A DNA stretch of 64,000 nt from Limnobacter alexandrii (GTDB taxonomy: Bacteria; Pseudomonadota; Gammaproteobacteria; Burkholderiales; Burkholderiaceae_B): the NCBI RefSeq assembly GCF_005871185.1, contig NZ_SWKN01000006.1:248001-312000 (forward strand). The letters are read 5' to 3'. The position numbers and the translations under genes are program-made. This document shows, in pieces, positions 1 through 8,831 of this stretch. Numbering within the stretch: position 1 is the first letter of the stretch; each line of letters begins with the position of its first letter. A model generated the notes under the pieces. The model did no database searches and was not told the DNA's origin. It saw only the letters and a list, made by a program, of their open reading frames with translations.

Positions 1-89
1 CGTGAGTTTTCCAGGGTGTCGGGATTGCGTTCTGAGAGTTGGGTGGCCAAGCCAATGAGTGTCTAGTTAACTCGGGGCGATTCACAGTG

Positions 90-117
90 ATTAATTTCTG
101 TTGTGCAAGAAATTAAT
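90..117. terminator. Hairpin just after the candidate immunity gene
   Basis: Perfect 10-bp arms (ATTAATTTCT and its complement) flank an 8-base loop and touch the stop codon of the gene on the minus strand. There is no clear T run beyond it, so it may stabilise the 3' end rather than terminate. Nothing else is recognised in positions 1-89. Confidence 0.35.
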
Positions 118-360
118 TTACTTAAACCCCCTCTCAGATTCCAAAACAAAAAGTTTGAGAAGGTTTAAGGCTTGGGACTCGCTGTCCGCAAAACCTAAGA
201 CATTCTGCGCACCTCTCTCGACATATACGATTCTCCAATGGTCCTTATCTCTAAGAATTGAAAAAGCATCCTCCTTTGTCGAATAGAAAGCGTAAGAGGC
301 TGGGCTTACTCCGTTTTTATTGAAAAACTTTTCCAGTAAATCAGTTGTCCACATTCTCAA
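118..360 (-). CDS. Candidate immunity protein for the RHS/TNT toxin
   Basis: An 80-residue (TTG start at 360) or 78-residue (ATG at 354) soluble protein with no recognisable domain, signal peptide or membrane segment. The TTG start overlaps the TGA stop of the RHS gene, so the two are probably translationally coupled. A small unrelated ORF directly behind the variable toxin end of an RHS gene is the usual place for the cognate immunity gene. The immunity role rests only on this position. The protein is rich in charged and aromatic residues, as many compact toxin-binding immunity proteins are. It is much smaller than the mycobacterial TNT inhibitor, so if correct it would be a different immunity family. 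Confidence 0.5.
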   Translation of the reverse strand: MRMWTTDLLEKFFNKNGVSPASYAFYSTKEDAFSILRDKDHWRIVYVERGAQNVLGFADSESQALNLLKLFVLESERGFK

Positions 361-3300
361 CGACTCCCAAGAATATCTTGATCTAAATAGTTTTGTACTG
401 AGCTTGGAAGCTTGTATTGCGTCCCTAATCCAGGCTGATCAAACCAAGGCGCAATCTTGGCTGCCTCCACATCCTTAATAGGAGAGAGCACATCATACAC
501 ATTTGGATCTACAGTAGGCGCACTAGCTAGAGCTCGAGACCCCAACGGCACCCCCCCTGGTGACACGAACGTTCCAGAAGTACGACCATATCTGTCAATG
601 ACCACACCGCGGTCCAGAGTAATAGTCTGTTGAGTCCCGGGAATTGCACCATCATATGGAGGCCACCAGGTGCTTCCATCAGGCTTTTTCCAATTTGCAG
701 CTTTGGCAATCTCTCGTTCTTTAGCCAATAATGCGCGCTCATTAATCGAATGATTAAGATTTCTGAAATCTGGATCACGAGAGTTTTCAGCCATGCGAAC
801 AAAAGCTGAACGCTCCGAGGTAACTTGACTACTTTCCTTACAACTCAACCCCCACGGATCCACCCACGTCAGCGGGTTCGGTGCGTACTGGTAGGCATTC
901 ATTCCACCCAGCAAACCAATCGGGTCTTGCGTGGTGAACTGGCCGCATTCGGGGTCGTAGTACCTGTGTCTGTTGTAGTGTAGCCCTGTTTCTTCGTCGT
1001 GGTATTGCCCCTGAAACCGCAAGGGGTTGTTCACTTCGGTCACGGCTGCAAGGGCCAGTGCGCCGTAGGTTTTAAACCGGGCAGACCACACCACTTCGGC
1101 TTTGCTGTTTGTGATTTCTCGCGGCGTGCCAATGTGGTCGGTGTGGTAGTGAAACACTTCACCGTTTTGAACCAGTGCAAGCGGTTTGAAGCTGAATGGT
1201 TCGAACAGATAAGCGCGGGAACCGTTGCTGCCCACCTCACCCAAAAGCACATCGCCATTCCAGAAAAAGGTGGTGGTGCCACCCTCGCTGGTTTTTGAAA
1301 TACGCCTGCCCAGGGCGTCATAGGCATAGCGGGTTACAGCCCCCGCCACATTCACTTCAACAAGCTGGTTTTGGGCGTTGTAGCGGTAGCGTGTTACCTG
1401 CCCCTGGCGTGCGCCACGCTCAATAATTTCTTCAATGCGGTTGCCGCGCGCATCATAATTAAAGCGCCTGTTGCCCTGGCGCTTTAAGCGATTGCCCGGC
1501 GTTTGTTGTGGCCTTCGGGCATTGGGGCTTGTGGGCTCGGGCAGGGCTTTGCTGGCCTGTGCATCGGTAGCTTCTTGCCCATCGAGTGCTTCCAGCAGGT
1601 TGCTGGCGGGATCGAACAAAAACGCTTCGGGGTTGGGGCCTTCCACCACGCGCAAGCGATCCAGCAAGTCGTAGTGGTACAGGCTGGTGCCGTGGCCTTG
1701 GTCGTCAATGCGCACCAGTTGGTTGCGCTGGTTGTAGCAGTAACGCCTGCGGGAAACAGTGGGTGAAAGGTCGCCCGCTTTTTCACGCCGGTTAACCTGC
1801 CCCACCAACCTGCCCTGTGGGTCGTACAGGCTTTGGGTGTGAACTTGATTGCCCAGCTTGCGCACCACTTCACGGCCGAGGGTGTCGCGCTCAAACTGCG
1901 CCAGTAATTCGCCATTGAAACTGATTTCACCCAACAAGCCGAGGGCATTGTATTGGTATGCCAAATTGGCCGCGGCAATTGCGCCGCCTGCCATGGCACC
2001 CCAACTGCTTTGCTTTAACCAGCCCGCCGGGTTGTATTGGTGTTCAATGCGATGTTGGCCTTGCAGCTCGGCCAGCACACGGCCTTCAGCATCTACTTCC
2101 CATGAAAGTGTTCGGTGTGCGTTGTTGGCCTCTATCAGCTGACCCTGAAGGTTGTAGGCAAAAGCAGCTTCTTCGCCATCGCTGTGCACTGCCTTGCTTA
2201 AACGCCCCAATGCATCGCGCGTGTAACGCGTGTAGGCCAGCGGTTGAGCCGGAATTTCATCCAGGTAAACACCGCCTGCGCTGCCATTGAGCACACCCCA
2301 GTCTTGCTTTTCAAGCAAATAACCCACCGCGTTGTATTGGTAGGTTTGCACGCGGCCATCGAAGCCGCTTTCTTTCACCAGGCGCTCGGCCAGGTCGTAT
2401 TCAAAATGGCAGCTTTGCCCATTTTCGTTTTGAAGTTCGACCAAGTTGCGTTCGCTGTCGTAGCGGTAGCGCAATGTAAAGCCCTGTGCATCAATTCGTG
2501 CGGTGGGCTGGCTTAAGCGGTCGGCGTATTCATACACCGTGCTTCGGCCTGTGGGGTCGGTGATGCATTCCAGTTGCCCCAGTGCGGTGTAGCTGTACTG
2601 CGTAGTCAACCCTTCATGGTTGCTGGCCCTAGTGCAGCGACCCATTAAATCGTAGGCGTAATCGGCGGTGCGCCCCAGCGGGTTGCAAACGCTGGCCAAC
2701 CTGCCCCATGCATCAAACTGGTAAGTGGTGCTGTTGCCCAAGGCATCGGTTTGCGCCTGCAACTGCCCTTGGGCGTTGTACAACAGCCGGCTGCTGTGGC
2801 CCAAGGGGTTGATCACCTCGCACAACAAACCCAGGGCGTTGTAGCGGTAACGTGTGGTGGCACCTGTGGCATTGGTGTGGCTGGCCAGCAAACCCTCTGG
2901 GGTGTAGGTGTTCAAGCGAACATGGCCTGCTGCATCGGTGTGTTTTAGCACTTGCCCTTGCGGGTTAAGTTCGAAGCGGTGTACCTGCCCAAGCTTGTTG
3001 GTGTAAGCCACCAAGTAACCGTGGCTGTTGTATTGAAATTGCTCCCGGTGACCCAGTGCATCAACGCGCTCCAACACCTGCCCATTGTTGTTGTAGCGCG
3101 TGCGCGTAGTGCCGCCTTCGGGGTCTTTTTCAAATACGGGAAGGCCCTGTGCATTGAACTGGAATTCATGCCGACCGCCGCGACTGTCGATGGCAGTGTT
3201 GTATGCCCTCCATTCAAACTGGTAGCGATAGGTGGGCTGCCCTTGCACCGGGTCGCCCCACTGCCGCACGCAACGCGAAATCGAGTCTGCCTTTTCCCAC

Positions 3301-5204
3301 TCGAAGTAAATGTTGTAACCACTTTTCAAGGTGCGCTGCGTGAGCACATTGCCGCTGTTGTAGGCGTAACGTTCCTCAAAACCAGCGGCATCCACCGCAC
3401 CCACCAGTTGGCCTTGCGGGTTGTAACGGTATTGCACCAGCGTTAGCTGGTTGTTGCCACCCTGGGCTACTTGCACAAGGTGCTCAATAAAACCTTGTGC
3501 GTTGTAGCCCAGCACCCAGGTACTTTGGCTGCTTTGAATTCGTGTGGCTTTTCCGTCGGCGTACTCAATGTGCAAGAAGTTGCCAAAGGCATCGGCAATG
3601 CGCACGAGTACACCGTGTTCAAAATACCTTCGCAGGCCCAAGCCGTTGCTCGCTTGTAACTGAAACGACTGTTCACCCGTGCGCACCAGCGTTAAAAATT
3701 CACTGGTGTTGGTGCAGCGTTGGCCCACAGTTAGGGGTTTGAAGTAGACGGTGCGGCCCTCGTCGTCGATGTAATTCAGACCAGCCGATCCAGTCTCTAT
3801 GCGTTGCGCAAGCGGGTGTGCCCACCCGGCGCCCAGCCCTGCATTAAAGCCTTGCTCGGCCAGGCTGCTGCGGTAAGTGCGTTGCCAGTTCAAACCCACC
3901 AAACCGGGCATTGAGCAATCCAGCAATTGCAACAGTTCTTCACCGTTGATCATGCTGATGGGCTCGCCCGCTGTTTTGGTGTCGGCCACTTTGGGTGTGC
4001 TTGCGCCTTGCGAAGTTTGGGTGGGTGTTTTGTTGCTTTCGGTATTTTTTTCAGTTGCGGGTGCTGTGCTTTTTCTTGAAGTTGGGCTGCTTGTGGGTGT
4101 ACCCGCTTCTGCGCGTAATTTGGGGGCCCGTGCCTTTTCAAGCGCCTTGGCGAAATTGGCCAAGTGGCGAATTGCCGCCATGGTGAAGGGGCCGACATGG
4201 CTTGCTGCACGCGCCACACCGGCACCTGCACGCGCTGCACCCACGGCAAGGCTTCCGCCAAAAGTGGCCAGGGCCAGCAATACTTCAATGCCAATGGCCA
4301 CCACCACAGTGGCCGAATTGCGCAAGCGCCGCAGGTGGGGCACGCTTTCAGAATAGCCATCAAGAAACTCAAACAAACCCGTGCGCAGCAGGTGGTCCGA
4401 GCCAATCAGGTTGAACAGGCGCATGCCCTCTTTCAAGGTGGCGATCATTTCTTGCGCGGTGTTGTAGGCTGCCAGGCCTGCACCAATCAGCATCTGCTGA
4501 ATTTGTGCAAAGTTGGAATTGATCATTGTCTCGAACCCCGCGCAGGTGGCCTTTGCAGCATTCACAGTGAATTCCACGCTGATCTTGATCAGATCCCACA
4601 ACCCCTGAATAAAGCCCATGGCCGCAGCGCCCGCGCCTTGCCCAAGCGCCTTGCCTTCTTCCCACAGTTCATGAATTCGGTGTTTCACCTTGAACTCGAG
4701 GTTTTGTGAATCGTGCTCGCGCCAGCGCGCCAGCAAAATGGTGGCCATTTCAACCAGGGCTTTTCCGCGCTCGTGCTCGGCACTGCCCACTGGGTGGGCT
4801 TGCAGTTTGGCCTCGTTGGTCCAGTAAATGCTGTTGGGGTTGAGCAGGTCTTTTTGTGGATCCGCCGAAAGCGGAAATTTGACCACCTGCAAATCGCCGG
4901 TGAATGCGGCGGTGCGTTGCCTTTCGCTGCGGCCAACGAAAAACCCGTCAGCATACAAATCGCCCTGCACCAATCCAAAATGACTTAGCACTTTGCAATC
5001 CACGGTGTCGCCGGTGCGTGTGCGCGGAAAGCCGTGCAGCATCAGTTCATCGAGTTCAGTGTCATTGATCGACTCTCGATGCAAAGCCAACCAAGGTGAC
5101 AGTTCGGTGCGTTTCTCGAAAAATGCCCAGTAGTTGCCGCGAAAACGCAGCCCCAAACCTGGCTTGACCGATTGACCAAAAACGGGAATTTGAACGAAAT
5201 CCAT
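357..5204 (-). CDS. RHS-repeat polymorphic toxin with C-terminal TNT (NAD glycohydrolase-type) domain
   Basis: 1615 residues. The N-terminal third has hydrophobic stretches around residues 190-215 and 300-330 and no visible PAAR domain. A Ser/Thr/Pro-rich linker (about 365-410) leads into a DUF6531-type entry (ISMINGEELLQLLDCSMPG) and then a long array of RHS/YD repeats (YxxxGxL type, about 430-1400). The RHS core closes with the classic DPIGLLGGMNAYQYAPNPL motif and WVDPWGLS. After that a new tip of about 130 residues begins, with WWPPYDG, LDRGVVIDRYG, FVSPGGVPLGSRAL and IAPWFDQPGLGTQYKLP. These match the TNT family (Pfam TNT), whose founder in mycobacterial CpnT hydrolyses NAD+. RHS cores form cocoons that enclose and deliver the tip, usually by type VI secretion. 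No T6SS gene lies in the window. The toxic activity is inferred from family motifs. Confidence 0.88.
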   Translation of the reverse strand: MDFVQIPVFGQSVKPGLGLRFRGNYWAFFEKRTELSPWLALHRESINDTELDELMLHGFPRTRTGDTVDCKVLSHFGLVQGDLYADGFFVGRSERQRTAAFTGDLQVVKFPLSADPQKDLLNPNSIYWTNEAKLQAHPVGSAEHERGKALVEMATILLARWREHDSQNLEFKVKHRIHELWEEGKALGQGAGAAAMGFIQGLWDLIKISVEFTVNAAKATCAGFETMINSNFAQIQQMLIGAGLAAYNTAQEMIATLKEGMRLFNLIGSDHLLRTGLFEFLDGYSESVPHLRRLRNSATVVVAIGIEVLLALATFGGSLAVGAARAGAGVARAASHVGPFTMAAIRHLANFAKALEKARAPKLRAEAGTPTSSPTSRKSTAPATEKNTESNKTPTQTSQGASTPKVADTKTAGEPISMINGEELLQLLDCSMPGLVGLNWQRTYRSSLAEQGFNAGLGAGWAHPLAQRIETGSAGLNYIDDEGRTVYFKPLTVGQRCTNTSEFLTLVRTGEQSFQLQASNGLGLRRYFEHGVLVRIADAFGNFLHIEYADGKATRIQSSQSTWVLGYNAQGFIEHLVQVAQGGNNQLTLVQYRYNPQGQLVGAVDAAGFEERYAYNSGNVLTQRTLKSGYNIYFEWEKADSISRCVRQWGDPVQGQPTYRYQFEWRAYNTAIDSRGGRHEFQFNAQGLPVFEKDPEGGTTRTRYNNNGQVLERVDALGHREQFQYNSHGYLVAYTNKLGQVHRFELNPQGQVLKHTDAAGHVRLNTYTPEGLLASHTNATGATTRYRYNALGLLCEVINPLGHSSRLLYNAQGQLQAQTDALGNSTTYQFDAWGRLASVCNPLGRTADYAYDLMGRCTRASNHEGLTTQYSYTALGQLECITDPTGRSTVYEYADRLSQPTARIDAQGFTLRYRYDSERNLVELQNENGQSCHFEYDLAERLVKESGFDGRVQTYQYNAVGYLLEKQDWGVLNGSAGGVYLDEIPAQPLAYTRYTRDALGRLSKAVHSDGEEAAFAYNLQGQLIEANNAHRTLSWEVDAEGRVLAELQGQHRIEHQYNPAGWLKQSSWGAMAGGAIAAANLAYQYNALGLLGEISFNGELLAQFERDTLGREVVRKLGNQVHTQSLYDPQGRLVGQVNRREKAGDLSPTVSRRRYCYNQRNQLVRIDDQGHGTSLYHYDLLDRLRVVEGPNPEAFLFDPASNLLEALDGQEATDAQASKALPEPTSPNARRPQQTPGNRLKRQGNRRFNYDARGNRIEEIIERGARQGQVTRYRYNAQNQLVEVNVAGAVTRYAYDALGRRISKTSEGGTTTFFWNGDVLLGEVGSNGSRAYLFEPFSFKPLALVQNGEVFHYHTDHIGTPREITNSKAEVVWSARFKTYGALALAAVTEVNNPLRFQGQYHDEETGLHYNRHRYYDPECGQFTTQDPIGLLGGMNAYQYAPNPLTWVDPWGLSCKESSQVTSERSAFVRMAENSRDPDFRNLNHSINERALLAKEREIAKAANWKKPDGSTWWPPYDGAIPGTQQTITLDRGVVIDRYGRTSGTFVSPGGVPLGSRALASAPTVDPNVYDVLSPIKDVEAAKIAPWFDQPGLGTQYKLPSSVQNYLDQDILGSR

Positions 5205-5285
5205 GAAAGTAGCGGGGACAAATAACCTTGCGAAGTTACTTGCCCGCCTGGATTTCAGCGAATTGAATCAGTTTGAGTGATGTTT

Positions 5286-5311
5286 GCCGGGTGATGGGGT
5301 GAGCACCCGGC
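5286..5311. terminator. GC-rich hairpin between HTH gene and RHS gene
   Basis: Perfect 8-bp arms (GCCGGGTG/CACCCGGC) around a 10-base loop, 15 bases past the stop of the minus-strand HTH gene. There is no T run, so it is a weak or factor-assisted terminator candidate. It would separate the HTH transcript from the RHS gene. Confidence 0.3.
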
Positions 5312-5325
5312 CTTCAAGGGGGGCT

Positions 5326-5607
5326 TTAGACGATTTTCGCGTTGCGGAACAGCTGGTCGACAGTAAGCCGGGCCAGGCTGCTTTCATCACGAGGATCGGT
5401 GGAGGAATACATGCTGACCTGCAAGGCGTCGAGCACGGCGAACAAGCGGTTCACGCTGATCGACCCCGGGTTTTTCTCCAGAGACGACACGGTGCGCTGG
5501 TCAATGCCAAGCTTCTCGCCCAACTGTTTTTGGGTAAGGCCCAATTCGCGCCTGCGCGTGCGGATCAGCACGGTGACATCACTCAGATTTACTTTTTTTA
5601 GTGCCAT
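5326..5607 (-). CDS. HipB-like XRE-family DNA-binding protein
   Basis: 93 residues. A classic helix-turn-helix spans about residues 10-65: IRTRRRELGLTQKQLGEKLG, then QRTVSSLEKNPGSISVNRLF. This pattern is typical of HipB antitoxins and other XRE repressors. The last 25 residues form a short tail. No hipA kinase gene or other toxin lies on either side: the neighbours are an aldehyde dehydrogenase gene 23 bases upstream and the RHS gene downstream. It is therefore an orphan repressor, either a leftover of a toxin-antitoxin pair or a regulator of the adjacent metabolic or RHS genes. The fold is clear, the target unknown. Confidence 0.8.
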   Translation of the reverse strand: MALKKVNLSDVTVLIRTRRRELGLTQKQLGEKLGIDQRTVSSLEKNPGSISVNRLFAVLDALQVSMYSSTDPRDESSLARLTVDQLFRNAKIV

Positions 5608-5630
5608 AGTGTTTTGAATTTACTTTGTAA

Positions 5631-7019
5631 TTACAACTTGATGACCGCCATCTTTTCCTGTGTCATGTCGTGCATGGTGTGGCCAATTCCACCAACCCCA
5701 TACCCCGACTGCCGACGACCGGCAAATGGCATCCAATCAACACGAAACGCGGTGTGATCGTTGACCATGACCGCTGTGGCGTCAATTTCACGCACGCAAC
5801 GCATGGCCACTTTTATTTTTTGGGTAAACACCGCAGCCTGAAATGCCACCGGCAAGCTGTTGGCTTGCGCAATTGCATCGGTCAGTGACTCTGTGCCGTA
5901 AACACACACCACGGGGCCAAACACTTCCTGGGTACTGACTTTGGCATTGCGGGGTGGGTTGAGCAGCACGGTGGGCGCATAACTTGTTTCGCCCAAACTG
6001 CGGCCACCGCACAGCACCTGTGCACCGCCTGTTACCGCTTCATTTACCCACTGCTCAACGCGCTTGACTTCATTCGGGTTGACCAGCGGACCGCATTCTG
6101 TGTCGGCCAGAATGGCATTGCCCACCTTCAGTTGGGAAGCCTTGTCGGCAATGGCTTGTGCCAAAGCAGTGGCCATGTCTTCAGGCACATAAACCCGCTG
6201 AACACTGACACACACCTGGCCAGAGTGATAAAAACCGCCCTTGACCAAGGCGGGAACCATGGCATCGAGATCGGCGCAATCGTCCACAATCACCGGGGCG
6301 ACACCACCATGTTCAAGCGCGCAACGTGTGCCGGGCGCCAGTTTGCTTTTCAGCCGCCAACCCACCGCACCGGAACCAATGAAGCTGAAAAATGCCACGC
6401 GCTGGTCGGTCACCATTTGCTCGGCAACATCGCTTTTGCAGGGTGCAAAACGGCACCATTCTTCGGGCAAGCCAGCCTCGTACAGCATGTGCACGAAGGC
6501 CTGGCAACTTAGGGGGGTGGCGCTGGCGGGTTTGACCAGCACAGGGCAACCGGTGGCAATGGCCGGGCCTACTTGGTGAACAATCAAATTAAGTGGGTGG
6601 TTGAATGCGGACACCGCCACCACGGGGCCAATGGGTTCGCGGGTGGTAAAGGCCATGCGGCCAGAACCTGCGGCGGTCAGGTCCATGGGAATTTCAGTGC
6701 CGGTTAAATGCCCCAGTTCTTTGATGCAAAGCTCAACGCCGTCAATGGCGCGGGTTACTTCCACCTTGGCGTCTATCAAGGGTTTGCCGCCTTCGTTGGC
6801 GATTTGAAAAGCCAGTTCATCGAACCGGCCTTGCATAAGCTGTTCAGTTTTTTTCAGAATGGCGATGCGCTTGTGCATGGGCAGCCAGTTGGCCCGTTGT
6901 TTGTGCAATTGACTGGCGGTGTTTAACCAGGCATCAATGGTTGGCCAGTCCACCAGCTTCACTTCGCCAATCGGCTTCAAATCATAGGGGTTGACCACTT
7001 CCAAAGTAGAGTTGCTCAT
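5631..7019 (-). CDS. NAD(P)-dependent aldehyde dehydrogenase
   Basis: 462 residues from the ATG at 7019, which overlaps the stop of the upstream ThDP-enzyme gene (ATGA); an earlier in-frame start only adds three residues. It is an ALDH superfamily enzyme of normal length. Visible active-site elements are the oxyanion Asn in SAFNHPLN (about 140), the general-base Glu in ALEHGG (236) and the nucleophilic Cys in SGQVCVS (270). These enzymes oxidise an aldehyde to the acid, or to an acyl-CoA in some subfamilies. Tight coupling to a ThDP-dependent enzyme suggests that it oxidises an aldehyde released by that partner, which is inference. The exact substrate cannot be read from sequence. Confidence 0.9.
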   Translation of the reverse strand: MSNSTLEVVNPYDLKPIGEVKLVDWPTIDAWLNTASQLHKQRANWLPMHKRIAILKKTEQLMQGRFDELAFQIANEGGKPLIDAKVEVTRAIDGVELCIKELGHLTGTEIPMDLTAAGSGRMAFTTREPIGPVVAVSAFNHPLNLIVHQVGPAIATGCPVLVKPASATPLSCQAFVHMLYEAGLPEEWCRFAPCKSDVAEQMVTDQRVAFFSFIGSGAVGWRLKSKLAPGTRCALEHGGVAPVIVDDCADLDAMVPALVKGGFYHSGQVCVSVQRVYVPEDMATALAQAIADKASQLKVGNAILADTECGPLVNPNEVKRVEQWVNEAVTGGAQVLCGGRSLGETSYAPTVLLNPPRNAKVSTQEVFGPVVCVYGTESLTDAIAQANSLPVAFQAAVFTQKIKVAMRCVREIDATAVMVNDHTAFRVDWMPFAGRRQSGYGVGGIGHTMHDMTQEKMAVIKL

Positions 7020-8671
7020 ATCAAACACACCTTTGCGGCCAATTCATCGATCAGCACGCGTTTGTTTTCAGAATAGTCCACAGGCACATCCACAATGTGC
7101 ACGCCCCCGGCTTTGAAGGCTCGGTCGAAGGTGGGCACCAAGTCGGCTGCACTGCCCACGCGGTGGCCGGTTGCACCATAGGCCTCGGCATACTTCACAA
7201 AGTCGGGGTTGCCAAACTCAAGCCCCCAATCGGCAAAGCCGGCGTGCTCTTGTTTCCAGCGGATCATGCCGTAAGAACTGTCGTTCAAAATGGTAACGAC
7301 CAGGTTCATCTTCAGGCGTACAGCCGTTTCAATTTCCTGCGAGTTCATCATGAAGCCGCCATCGCCACAAATGGCCATCACCCGCCTGTCGGGATAAAGC
7401 ATGGCCGCCATCATGGCAGACGGCAGGCCTGCACCCATGGTGGCCAGCGCATTGTCCAGCAACACGGTGTTGGGCTCGTACGCTTTGTAATTGCGGGCGT
7501 ACCACAGTTTGTAAATGCCGTTGTCCAGGGCGATGATGTCTTTGGCGCCCATGGCCCGGCGGGTTTCAGCCACCAGCCTTTGGGGAATAATGGGGAAGCG
7601 GTCGTCGTCGGCACCTTCTTTGATGTGCAGTTCAACTTCATCGCGAATGCGGTTGAAGTAAGCCAAATCGCACACCACCTTGCCGCCAATTTTCTGGGTC
7701 AGTTTTTGCACGGAGCGAGCCACATCGCCCACCACTTCGCACTGCGGAAAATACACCTGGTCCACCTTGGCCGCGCGGTAATTCACATGGATTACCTTTT
7801 TACCGCCCACGGCCATGAAGAACGGTGGCTTCTCGACCACGTCGTGCCCCACATTGATGATGAGGTCGGCCCGCTCAATGGCGCAGTGCAAATAATCACC
7901 ATCCGACAGTGCAGCGGTGCCCAAGAAATGGGGTGAGCCCTCGTCGACCACACCCTTGCCCATTTGCGTGCTGAAAAAAGGAATGCCGGTGGTTTCAATG
8001 AATTCCTGCAAGGCCAGGCGCGCCTGCTTGCGGTTTGCACCGGCGCCCAGCAACACCAAAGGCATGCGGGCGGAACGGATCATTGAAACAGCCTCATTGA
8101 GCACCACATCGTCGGCCACGGCATAGTGCCTTTCGCTGCGGGGAATAATCGGTGCGCTGGTGGGCTCTGCTGCAATGTCTTCAGGCAATTCCAGCAATAC
8201 AGCACCGGGGCGCTCTTCTTCGGCAATGCGGAATGCCTCGCGAACCAAAGCGGGAATGGTGTTGCCATGAACAATTTGCTTGCTCATTTTGCAGATCGGG
8301 TCGAACAGGTTGACCACATCAATGATTTGAAACTGACCCTGCTTGGATTTCTTGATGGGCTTTTGCCCGGTAATCATGATGAGCGGAAACGCGCCCAAGT
8401 GTGCATAAGCAGCAGGGGTGGTGAAGTTGGTTGCACCTGGCCCCAATGTGGCCATGCACACACCGGCACGGCCTGTTAAACGCCCATAGGTGGCGGCCAT
8501 AAAACCCGCCCCTTGCTCGTGGCGGGTCAGCACCAGCTTGATACTGCTGTTGCGCAGGCTTTCAACCATGTCCAGGTTTTCTTCGCCGGGCACCGCGAAG
8601 ATGTGTTTGACACCTTCGGCCTCGAGGGCTTGAACAAATAGGTCAGATGCTTTGGTGCCTTGGGTCGACAT
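7016..8671 (-). CDS. Thiamine diphosphate-dependent enzyme, acetolactate synthase large-subunit-like
   Basis: 551 residues with the three-domain layout of the ThDP synthase/decarboxylase family. The catalytic Glu is in TRHEQGA (Glu52). The ThDP/Mg motif GDGGF, with NDSSYG about 28 residues on, lies near 430-465. Catabolic acetolactate synthases condense two pyruvates, while related enzymes decarboxylate other 2-oxo acids. No regulatory small subunit (ilvH) follows, so this is not the anabolic IlvBH enzyme. The next gene is an aldehyde dehydrogenase overlapping by four bases, which fits a decarboxylation-then-oxidation pair at least as well as acetoin formation. A good ribosome site (GGAGAA) precedes the ATG. 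The reaction is uncertain, the family is not. Confidence 0.85.
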   Translation of the reverse strand: MSTQGTKASDLFVQALEAEGVKHIFAVPGEENLDMVESLRNSSIKLVLTRHEQGAGFMAATYGRLTGRAGVCMATLGPGATNFTTPAAYAHLGAFPLIMITGQKPIKKSKQGQFQIIDVVNLFDPICKMSKQIVHGNTIPALVREAFRIAEEERPGAVLLELPEDIAAEPTSAPIIPRSERHYAVADDVVLNEAVSMIRSARMPLVLLGAGANRKQARLALQEFIETTGIPFFSTQMGKGVVDEGSPHFLGTAALSDGDYLHCAIERADLIINVGHDVVEKPPFFMAVGGKKVIHVNYRAAKVDQVYFPQCEVVGDVARSVQKLTQKIGGKVVCDLAYFNRIRDEVELHIKEGADDDRFPIIPQRLVAETRRAMGAKDIIALDNGIYKLWYARNYKAYEPNTVLLDNALATMGAGLPSAMMAAMLYPDRRVMAICGDGGFMMNSQEIETAVRLKMNLVVTILNDSSYGMIRWKQEHAGFADWGLEFGNPDFVKYAEAYGATGHRVGSAADLVPTFDRAFKAGGVHIVDVPVDYSENKRVLIDELAAKVCLI

Positions 8672-8770
8672 GGGCGTTCTCCTTTTTTGGGGGAACGACC
8701 AGTGTCTGCCTGTTAGATTTCAATATCAATACCTTTATCCATTCTGCATAGATTTTCAGGGTACTTTACT

Positions 8771-8811
8771 GTTTTACTAAAGTAGGACTTTATGTTCTAC
8801 TTCAGTAAAAC
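8771..8811. promoter_or_regulatory. Inverted repeat in front of mazE (probable operator)
   Basis: Near-perfect inverted repeat: GTTTTACTAAAGTAG at 8771-8785 and CTACTTCAGTAAAAC at 8797-8811, with one mismatch per arm and an 11-base spacer. It lies 20 bases before the mazE start. MazE-type antitoxins bind such palindromes to repress their own operon, so this is the likely autoregulatory operator. It sits in the 160-base divergent region shared with the ThDP-enzyme gene and could also affect that promoter. Confidence 0.6.
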
Positions 8812-8831
8812 TTTCATGAACAGGAACTTCC

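Noticed and set aside
2300-3900. Repeated DNA motifs around GTTGTA in the RHS gene read as an intergenic repeat
   Set aside because: They encode the YD/RHS repeat tyrosines in frame and are explained by the protein.
999-4709. Many plus-strand ORFs of 60-180 codons opposite the RHS gene
   Set aside because: They are antisense shadows of a repetitive 1615-residue coding frame, with no ribosome sites or recognisable domains.
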